Positions 15,522 to 21,320 of a DNA stretch of 34,212 nucleotides are shown here, one piece after another. The translations under genes and the position numbers were made by a program. Origin of the DNA: Micromonospora sp. MP36 (GTDB taxonomy: Bacteria; Actinomycetota; Actinomycetes; Mycobacteriales; Micromonosporaceae); contig NZ_VSFA01000077.1 of the NCBI RefSeq assembly GCF_008119785.1, positions 1-34,212 of the forward strand, in the 5' to 3' direction. Position 1 is the stretch's first letter. The number at the start of each line of letters is the position of its first letter. The notes below the pieces were generated by a model. It was not told where the DNA came from. It worked only from the letters and a program-made list of their open reading frames with translations, and made no database searches.

Positions 15522-16568
15522 ATGGGCGACCGCACCTGGCCGCTGCTGCTCAACGCGCTGCTGCGCGGCGAGGAGCTCTCCACCGCCGACACCGCCTGGG
15601 CGATGGACGAGATCATGACCGGCTCGGCCAGCCCCGCCCAGGTGGCCGGCTTCGTGGTGGCGCTGCGCGCCAAGGGTGAGACCCCCGCCGAGCTGGCCGG
15701 CCTGGTGCAGGCGATGCTCGGCCGGTCGGTCGAGGTCGAGCTCCCCGAGGAGATCCGGGCGACCGCCCTGGACGTGGTCGGCACCGGCGGCGACCTCGCG
15801 CACACGGTGAACATCTCCACGATGACCGCGCTGGTGGTGGCCGGGGCCGGCGTGCGGGTGGTCAAGCACGGCAACCGCGCCGCCTCCTCCTCGTGCGGCA
15901 CCGCCGATCTGCTGGAGTACCTGGGCGTACCGCTGGACCTGGCCCCCGAGCAGGTGGCCCGGTGCGTGACCGAGGCCGGCATCGGCTTCTGCTTCGCGGG
16001 CCGCTTCCACCCGGGCATGCGCCACGCCGGCCCGGTACGCCGGGAGATCGGCGTGCCGACCGCGTTCAACTTCCTCGGCCCGCTGACCAACCCGGCCCGT
16101 CCCCGGGCCGGCGCGGTCGGCTGCTTCGACCTGCGGATGGCGCCGGTGATGGCGGCCGTCTTCGCGGCCCGCGGCGACTCGGTAGTGGTGATGCGCGGCG
16201 AGGACGGGCTGGACGAGTTCACCACCGCCGCGCCGACCCGCCTCTGGGTGGCGCAGCGGGGCACCGTCAGGGAGGCGCTGCTGGACGCGGCGGAGCTGGG
16301 GGTACCCCGGTCCACCCTGGCCGACCTGCGGGGCGGGGACGCCACGTACAACGCCGGGGTGGCCCGGCGGCTGCTGGCCGGCGAGACCGGCCCGGTCCGG
16401 GACGCGGTGCTGGTGAACGCCGCGGTGGCGCTGGCCACCCAGGGCCCGCTCGACGGCGACCTGCACGAGGCGCTGCGGGCCGGCATGGCCCGGGCGGCGG
16501 AGTCCGTCGACTCGGGTGCCGCCGCCGGCGTCCTGGACCGCTGGCTCGAGGTGGCCCGCTCCCTCTGA
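15522..16568 (+). CDS. trpD: Anthranilate phosphoribosyltransferase
   Basis: A 348-residue enzyme for the second step of tryptophan synthesis, joining anthranilate to PRPP. The glycine-rich PRPP loop DVVGTGGD, the KHGNRAASSSCG anthranilate/PRPP stretch and FAGRFHPGMRHAGPVRREIG with FNFLGPLTNP are all intact; the acidic metal site is in MRGEDGLDEFTT. The length is usual for the family. ATG 15522 follows GGAGGG with five to six bases between. It stands apart from other trp genes, as in mycobacteria, where trpD also sits beside ctaE. Confidence 0.97.
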   Translation: MGDRTWPLLLNALLRGEELSTADTAWAMDEIMTGSASPAQVAGFVVALRAKGETPAELAGLVQAMLGRSVEVELPEEIRATALDVVGTGGDLAHTVNISTMTALVVAGAGVRVVKHGNRAASSSCGTADLLEYLGVPLDLAPEQVARCVTEAGIGFCFAGRFHPGMRHAGPVRREIGVPTAFNFLGPLTNPARPRAGAVGCFDLRMAPVMAAVFAARGDSVVVMRGEDGLDEFTTAAPTRLWVAQRGTVREALLDAAELGVPRSTLADLRGGDATYNAGVARRLLAGETGPVRDAVLVNAAVALATQGPLDGDLHEALRAGMARAAESVDSGAAAGVLDRWLEVARSL

Positions 16569-16656
16569 CGCCCGGAATCCCGGCGGTTGTCGGACCCCGC
16601 TGGTACGCCTAGAGGCGTCCCGGGCCGGCAAGCCGGGGCGGGCCCACGCCCGGAAG

Positions 16657-16678
16657 TGTCAGACCGGCGTGCCAAACT
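16657..16678 (+). promoter_or_regulatory. RecA-NDp-like promoter of the zinc-ribbon gene
   Basis: TGTC (16657-16660), AGAC, eight bases, then CAAACT (16673-16678). The spacing matches TGTC-N12-TANNNT, but the -10 box begins with C instead of T. The upstream half resembles that at 2970 (GGAC there, AGAC here). The leader would be about 68 bases. Confidence 0.35.
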
Positions 16679-16752
16679 ACACGGGAGTAATTTTCCGTTT
16701 TCCGCCCATGCGGGCACCGCCCCCGGCGGCACCGGAACGAGAGGAGACGCCC

Positions 16753-16962
16753 GTGTCGGACCGCGAGCTCTACTGCGACATCTGCGAGGGCGTTGCGCTG
16801 TTCGAGGCTCCGCCCTGCGTCGACGGCCACGGCGCCGACTGCCCTGAGCTGGTGTGCACCGACTGCGGCGCGGCCGTGCTGATCGCCACGTTCGCCTTCC
16901 GCGCCCCGCGGCTGGAGCACCGCCGCGGCGGCTCCCGCCCGATCCACCGCCGCGCCGCCTGA
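16753..16962 (+). CDS. Small zinc-ribbon-like Cys-rich protein
   Basis: A 69-residue protein starting at GTG 16753 with GAGGAG just upstream. Six Cys are arranged as CDIC near the start, then C and C around VDGHGAD, then CTDC (about residues 35-38), suggesting one or two zinc knuckles. The C-terminus is basic (RLEHRRGGSRPIHRRAA), which could bind nucleic acid. I do not recognise a named family. Its promoter resembles those of the nuclease at 2999 and the other small Cys-rich protein at 1061, which may mean a common DNA-damage response. Confidence 0.65.
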   Translation: MSDRELYCDICEGVALFEAPPCVDGHGADCPELVCTDCGAAVLIATFAFRAPRLEHRRGGSRPIHRRAA

Positions 16963-17207
16963 CCCGACGGCGGCTCCCCCGGCGCCAGGCCGCCCACGTG
17001 GCGATCCCGGGTGGCTGGATGCCGACCAGGTCGGCGCAGCGGAGTCGATCAAGCACCAAGGCTCGATGCTGGCGCAGCCGAACGGCAGCGCGCCCGGCAC
17101 CCGGGCCGACCCCTACAGCGCGGACGGCGGGGAGACGCAGCCGACGACCCCCGCCCTCCGGGCCCGGTCCCAGGGTGGGACCCGCCCGCACACCCTGGAC
17201 CTATGCG
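16963..17207. other. Non-coding stretch between convergent genes
   Basis: No convincing gene is seen here. It holds a small perfect hairpin, GGTCCCA-GGG-TGGGACC (17166-17182), which could end transcription of the zinc-ribbon gene. The main terminator follows at 17208. Confidence 0.5.
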
Positions 17208-17242
17208 CCGAGGCCCGCGTCCCAACGGGACGCGGGCCTCGG
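17208..17242 (-). terminator. Terminator of ctaC-ctaF
   Basis: A perfect 16-bp stem (17208-17223 with 17227-17242) and a three-base loop (AAC), 15 bases after the ctaF stop. It can also act on the converging zinc-ribbon gene. Confidence 0.8.
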
Positions 17243-17256
17243 GACGAGCCGTGAAC

Positions 17257-17682
17257 TCAGTGCTCGGCGGTCCGCCGGGTGCCAGAGTAGTACTCGAAGA
17301 GCAGGCCGCAGGCGGCGAAGATCACCGCTACCAGGCCCACGCCCAGCAGCCACATCTGCCAGTAGACCAGCCCCAGGCCGGCGATCGACGCGGCCAGGGC
17401 CAGGCCGAACGGCCAGTAGCTGCCCGGGCTGAAGAAGCCGACCTCGCCCGCGCCGTCGGCGACCTCGGCGTCCGGCCGGTCCTCGGGGCGCAGGTCGATC
17501 CGGCGGGAGACGAACCAGAAGAAGCCGCCGCACATCGAGCAGAGCAGGAACGACAGCAGCAGCGCCACCGTGCCGACCCACTCGATGCGACCGCCCGTGC
17601 CGTGGGTCCAGGCACCGTAGAGGATGCTGACGCCGAGGAGGAACGCCCCGACGGTCAGGAAGATCTTCCACTCGGTCTTCAT
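17257..17682 (-). CDS. ctaF: Cytochrome c oxidase subunit IV
   Basis: A 141-residue actinobacterial-type subunit IV of the aa3 oxidase. Two helices at the N-terminus (IFLTVGAFLLGVSILYGAW; VGTVALLLSFLLCSMCGGFFWF) and two at the C-terminus flank a hydrophilic loop that contains FFSPGSYWPFGLALAA, a stretch well conserved in the family. It helps assemble and stabilise the oxidase. ATG 17682 lies ten bases after the ctaC stop, and the pair forms one unit ending at the hairpin at 17208. Confidence 0.95.
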   Translation of the reverse strand: MKTEWKIFLTVGAFLLGVSILYGAWTHGTGGRIEWVGTVALLLSFLLCSMCGGFFWFVSRRIDLRPEDRPDAEVADGAGEVGFFSPGSYWPFGLALAASIAGLGLVYWQMWLLGVGLVAVIFAACGLLFEYYSGTRRTAEH

Positions 17683-17692
17683 GCCGGCCCTC

Positions 17693-18664
17693 TCACCTTC
17701 TCGTGCCGGCGGTCTCGCCGCTCGGGTTGAAGTTGTTCTTGTCGCGCCGGGTGTCGAACGGCTCGGTCGTCTCGGCGTACGGCTTCTGGCCGATGGCCTG
17801 CAGCGCCTCCTGGGTCGACTTGCCGGCCTTCTTGGCCGCCAGGAACTGCTCGTACTTGTCGGGCGAGACGACCCGCAGCTCGAAGTTCATGAAGGCGTGG
17901 TAGGTGCCGCACAGCTCGGCGCAGCGGCCCACGTACGCGCCCTCCTGGTCGAGGCTGCTGACCTCGAAGACGTTCCGGACGTTGCCCGGGAAGACGTCCC
18001 GCTTGAACAGCAGCTCCGGCACCCAGAAGGAGTGCACGACGTCGCGGCTCTGCTCCTCGAACCGGATCGACTTGCCGGTCGGCAGCACCAGCACCGGGAT
18101 GACCTCGCTGGTGCCGAGGACCGAGGCGACGGTGTTGGCGTCGCGGCCCTGGCCGTCGCGGTAGGTGAACTGCCAGTTCCACTTGAAGGCGACGACCTCG
18201 ACCGTGACGTCCGGGTTCTTCGACGTCTTGTCCACGTCGGTCTGCACGATCGCGGTGTAGTAGAAGAGCACCGAGACGACCAGGATCGGCGCGATCGTGT
18301 AGAGGAACTCCATCGGCATGTTGTAGCGGGTCTGCACCGGCAGCGCGTTACCCCGCTTCCGGTAGCGGATCACGCACCAGAAGATCAGGCCCCAGACGAA
18401 GACGCCGACCGCCAGGGCCGCGATGCAGGACGCGATCCACAGGTCGTACATCCGGTGCGACTCGGGGGTGATACCGCCCTGCGGCCACCCGAAGCCGGCG
18501 AACGTCTTGCCGACGTCGCAGCCGGTGAGCAGCACCAGCAGCGCGGCTCCGCCGAGACCGAGCCCGGCGAGCCGACCAGCACCACGCCGCCGGTGCCCAC
18601 CGGCTCCCGGGGAAGCGCTGTGCCGTACGGCCGACGACCGTACCTCCGAACTCCTTGCGACCAC
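17693..18664 (-). CDS. ctaC: Cytochrome c oxidase subunit II, lipoprotein with CuA site
   Basis: A 323-residue protein. A basic N-terminus precedes a lipoprotein signal ending in LLTGC (Cys about 49), so the mature protein is lipid-anchored. Two membrane helices follow (about 72-98 and 118-142). The CuA domain holds HSFWVPELLFKRD and CAELCGTYHAFMNFELRV, giving the His, Cys, Glu, Cys, His, Met ligands. It takes electrons from QcrC. GTG 18664 is supported by GGGAGG about nine bases upstream. Confidence 0.96.
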   Translation of the reverse strand: MVARSSEVRSSAVRHSASPGAGGHRRRGAGRLAGLGLGGAALLVLLTGCDVGKTFAGFGWPQGGITPESHRMYDLWIASCIAALAVGVFVWGLIFWCVIRYRKRGNALPVQTRYNMPMEFLYTIAPILVVSVLFYYTAIVQTDVDKTSKNPDVTVEVVAFKWNWQFTYRDGQGRDANTVASVLGTSEVIPVLVLPTGKSIRFEEQSRDVVHSFWVPELLFKRDVFPGNVRNVFEVSSLDQEGAYVGRCAELCGTYHAFMNFELRVVSPDKYEQFLAAKKAGKSTQEALQAIGQKPYAETTEPFDTRRDKNNFNPSGETAGTRR

Positions 18665-18738
18665 CTGGTCCTGCCTCCCTAGCGCGCCGCGGCGGGGTTT
18701 CTCTCCGTACCGACGGCAAAGGCGTCACCGACGGTCGC

Positions 18739-18744
18739 AGATTA
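18739..18744 (-). promoter_or_regulatory. -10 box (TAATCT) of ctaC-ctaF
   Basis: On the minus strand TAATCT fits TANNNT well in an otherwise GC-rich gap. The start point would be near 18732, with a leader of about 68 bases. No clear -35 was found. Confidence 0.4.
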
Positions 18745-18820
18745 CTCGACCATGACGGGCCTGACCGTGTTGGGGTCACTGTCCGCCCCCATCGGGGGGT
18801 CCGGGGGCGGGGCGGCACGA

Positions 18821-18826
18821 TAGCGT
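18821..18826 (+). promoter_or_regulatory. -10 box (TAGCGT) ahead of the 24-codon ORF
   Basis: TAGCGT ends eight bases before GTG 18835. The transcript would be leaderless or nearly so, making the small ORF, rather than the desulfurase, the first frame translated. Confidence 0.45.
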
Positions 18827-18834
18827 CGGCAGTC

Positions 18835-18909
18835 GTGAGCGAGCGAACCATCAGGCTCAGGAGCGCGGCGCCTCGCGCCGCCGCGGAGCGGAGCGGGGCG
18901 GCCGTGTGA
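18835..18909 (+). CDS. 24-codon leader ORF of the V(S/T)ERTIR type before the cysteine desulfurase
   Basis: The peptide begins VSERTIRL and ends RSGAAV; its TGA overlaps the GTG of the desulfurase (GTGTGA), giving a four-base overlap. It matches the ORF at 12211-12285 in length and at ten positions. Inside it, GCGGCGC-CTC-GCGCCGC can form a perfect seven-pair hairpin. A leaderless upstream ORF that couples translation fits the layout. It has no Cys codons, so it is not a cysteine attenuator of the mycobacterial type. A dispersed repeat that happens to be readable is the other possibility. Confidence 0.5.
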   Translation: MSERTIRLRSAAPRAAAERSGAAV

Positions 18910-20057
18910 GCACGTCCCCGGTCTACCTGGACGCGGCCACCGCCGCCCCGCTGCACCCGGTCGCGCGGCAGGCGTTGCTGGCCGCGCTCGACGACGGCTG
19001 GGCCGACCCCGGCAAGCTCTACACGCAGGCCCGCCGGGCCCGCCAGCTCCTCGACGCCGCCCGCGAGGCCGCCGCGCAGACCCTCGGCGTCCGCGCCGAC
19101 GAGCTCTCCTTCACCCCCAGCGGTACGACCGCTGCCCACGCGGCCGTGCTGGGCGGCCTGGCCGGGCGGCGCCGGGCCGGGGCGACCCTGGTGCACTCCG
19201 CGATCGAGCACTCGGCGGTGCTGCACGCCGCGGAGCGGCACGTGGCGGCCGGCGGCGACGCGGTGCCCGTACCGGTGGACCGGCTCGGTCGGCTGGACCT
19301 GGACGCCTGGTCGGCGGCGGTGGCCGCGCCGGGGGTGGCCCTCGCGGCCCTGATCGCGGCCAGTCACGAGGTGGGCACCGTGCAGCCGGTGCCGGCGGCG
19401 GCCGAGGCGTGCGCGCAGGCGGGGGTACCGCTGTACGTCGACGCGGCGCAGCTGGTCGGCCGGGCGCCGCTGCCGGCCGGCTGGTCGATGCTGAGCGCCA
19501 GCGCGCACAAGTGGGGCGGGCCGCCCGGTGTCGGGCTGCTGGTGGTCCGCAAGGGCACCCGGTGGGAGTCGCCGTTCCCGGCCGACGAGCGGGAGTCGGG
19601 GCGTACCCCCGGGGTGGTGAACCTGCCCGCGGTGGTGGCCGCGGTGGCGAGCCTGCGCGCGGCGGCGGCCGAGGCGGCGGCCGAGACGACCCGGCTGGCG
19701 CCGCTGGTGGACCGGATCCGGGCCCGGGTGGCCGCCGAGGTGCCGGACGTGGAGGTTGTCGGCGATCCGGTGGACCGGCTCCCCCACCTGGTCACCTTCT
19801 CCTGCCTCTACGTGGACGGCGAGGCGCTGCTGCACGCGCTGGACCGGCGGGGCTTCGCGGTCTCCTCCGGCTCCTCCTGCACCTCGTCCACGCTCCGGCC
19901 GTCGCACGTGCTGGAGGCGATGGGGGTGCTGTCGCACGGCAACGTCCGGGTGTCGCTGCACCGGGACACCACGGCGGCGGACGTGGACCGCTTCCTCGCC
20001 GAGCTGCCCGGGATCGTCGCCGACCTGCGCGCCGAGGCGGGGGTCACCGGGCTGTGA
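18906..20057 (+). CDS. Cysteine desulfurase (NifS/IscS-like)
   Basis: A 383-residue PLP enzyme of aminotransferase class V that takes sulfur from cysteine and passes it on as persulfide. The PLP Lys is in SASAHKWGGPPGVG, the cofactor Asp in YVDAAQLVG, and the catalytic Cys in the loop SSGSSCTSSTL. The usual N-E-x-G-T motif is SHEVGT here. GTG 18906 overlaps the stop of the small leader ORF; no separate ribosome site is obvious, so it may rely on coupling. Its stop overlaps tusA by four bases. There is no IscU or SufB nearby, so the sulfur probably goes to TusA and from there to tRNA thiolation or another sulfur pathway. Confidence 0.93.
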   Translation: MSTSPVYLDAATAAPLHPVARQALLAALDDGWADPGKLYTQARRARQLLDAAREAAAQTLGVRADELSFTPSGTTAAHAAVLGGLAGRRRAGATLVHSAIEHSAVLHAAERHVAAGGDAVPVPVDRLGRLDLDAWSAAVAAPGVALAALIAASHEVGTVQPVPAAAEACAQAGVPLYVDAAQLVGRAPLPAGWSMLSASAHKWGGPPGVGLLVVRKGTRWESPFPADERESGRTPGVVNLPAVVAAVASLRAAAAEAAAETTRLAPLVDRIRARVAAEVPDVEVVGDPVDRLPHLVTFSCLYVDGEALLHALDRRGFAVSSGSSCTSSTLRPSHVLEAMGVLSHGNVRVSLHRDTTAADVDRFLAELPGIVADLRAEAGVTGL

Positions 20058-20290
20058 GCGAGCCGAGCGAGCCGGACGAGGTGCTCGACTGCCGGGGCCA
20101 GCGCTGCCCGCTGCCCGTGATCAACCTGGCCCGCCGGTTGCCCGAGCTGCCGGTCGGGGCGGTGGTCCGGGTGCTCGCCGACGACCCGGCCGCCGCCGTG
20201 GACATCCCCGCCTGGTGCCGGATGCGCGGCCAGGAGTTCCTGGCCGCGCACCCCGACTCCCCCGCCTACGACGTCCGCCGCATCCGCTGA
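20054..20290 (+). CDS. tusA: TusA/SirA-family sulfur carrier protein
   Basis: A 78-residue protein with the family signature LDCRGQRCPLPVINLAR, in which the Cys of CPxP accepts persulfide sulfur. Its length and fold pattern (a strand VVRVLADDPAAAVDIP then a helix) match TusA. GTG 20054 overlaps the desulfurase TGA (GTGA), so donor and carrier are made together. The end acceptor is not in the window. Confidence 0.92.
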   Translation: MSEPSEPDEVLDCRGQRCPLPVINLARRLPELPVGAVVRVLADDPAAAVDIPAWCRMRGQEFLAAHPDSPAYDVRRIR

Positions 20291-20361
20291 CGGCCCGTCA
20301 CCCCGTCGACCAGGAGGTCCACGTCACAGGCGGCATGACGCGAACAACACCGGCGTCCGCG

Positions 20362-21234
20362 CTACCCGCAGTGCTCGAAGGGCGAGGTGTAGCTGGCGCC
20401 ACCGGTGCTGCCGCCCCACTTCACGCAGCCCGGCGCGGTGCGGATGACCGGCCCGGCGTAGTACGAGTAGTTGCCGGAGTCCGTTGATCTCGTGCTGCCC
20501 TCCGGTTCGAGGAACGCGCTCGTGGCGGTGGCCGTGCCGACGTTCGCCATCTTCAGGGTGACCACGCAGTTCTGGCTGGTGGAGCCGTTCCACAGCAGGT
20601 TGGTGGTGCCGGCCGAACCGAGCGGCTTCGAGTCGGTGACCTCGAAGCCGCCGCCGCACACTGCCGCCGGGTCGTACGAGGTGGCACAGTTCCTGCTGGT
20701 CACCGAGGCGTCCGGGTAGCCGAAGGTGGCGCCGTTGAAGACGGCCTTGATGATGTGCGACTGGGAACGGTCCGGGTAGCGCACCTCGTAGTGCAGGTGC
20801 GGGGAGATGTTGTTGCCCGACCTGCTGGTGTTGCCGACGGCCCCGATGGCCTGGCCGCGCAGCACGGACTCGCCGGCGAGCACCGCCCGCTTGTCGAGGT
20901 GCGCGTAGTAGGTGTAGTACCCACCGCCGTGGTTGATCACGATCAGGTTGCCGTACCCGTTGGTCTCGCCCTGGTGCGCGGAGACCTCGACCGTGCCGGC
21001 GGCCGCGGCCACCACGGTGTCGCCGAGGTCCGCGGACGCGGTGGACCCGCGGTTGAAGTCGATCTCCCAGGACACGTGGGCGCTGCTGTTGCTGCTGTTG
21101 CCCTGCCAGGTCTGCCCGCACGGGAAGGGCAGCTGGAACGCCGGCGCGGCCTGCGCCGGGTTCGCGATCAGCAGGGTCCCCGCGATACCGATGACCAAGG
21201 CGCTCACGGCCCGCAGCAGGTGGCGTAGTCGCAT
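20362..21234 (-). CDS. Secreted M23-family peptidase (LasA/lysostaphin type)
   Basis: A 290-residue exported protein. Signal peptide LLRAVSALVIGIAGTLLIANPAQAA, then the mature protein beginning APAFQLPFPCGQTW. The M23 zinc site is present: HVSWEIDF (His and Asp), GNLIVINHGGGYYTYYAHLD and SPHLHYEVR (HxH). These enzymes cut peptide bridges of peptidoglycan. The last 95 or so residues (from about VTDSKPLG) are a Gly/Ser/Thr-rich beta domain with Cys residues, perhaps for wall binding. ATG 21234 with AAGGA eight bases upstream. It is divergent from the AfsR-like regulator with 86 bases between starts. Confidence 0.92.
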   Translation of the reverse strand: MRLRHLLRAVSALVIGIAGTLLIANPAQAAPAFQLPFPCGQTWQGNSSNSSAHVSWEIDFNRGSTASADLGDTVVAAAAGTVEVSAHQGETNGYGNLIVINHGGGYYTYYAHLDKRAVLAGESVLRGQAIGAVGNTSRSGNNISPHLHYEVRYPDRSQSHIIKAVFNGATFGYPDASVTSRNCATSYDPAAVCGGGFEVTDSKPLGSAGTTNLLWNGSTSQNCVVTLKMANVGTATATSAFLEPEGSTRSTDSGNYSYYAGPVIRTAPGCVKWGGSTGGASYTSPFEHCG

Positions 21235-21308
21235 CTGGCCGTCCTTTCCGTAGGTGCTGTAGGCCCTCCAGCGTGGGCGGGGCTCCTCCAGGCCGGCTCC
21301 ACATTTCC

Positions 21309-21314
21309 TACAAT
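21309..21314 (+). promoter_or_regulatory. -10 box (TACAAT) of the AfsR-like gene
   Basis: TACAAT, close to TATAAT, ends six bases before the ATG at 21321. No ribosome site intervenes, so the message is probably leaderless. Confidence 0.5.
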
Positions 21315-21320
21315 CGATCG

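Noticed and set aside
15017..17191. Long open frame of 724 codons on the minus strand
   Set aside because: Antisense to trpD and its neighbours, which have intact motifs; its composition is Ser/Arg/Ala-rich shadow sequence.
21235..21320. Riboswitch (such as the c-di-AMP type) upstream of the M23 peptidase
   Set aside because: The gap is only 86 bases, shared with a divergent gene, and too short for the structured leaders known for cell-wall hydrolases.
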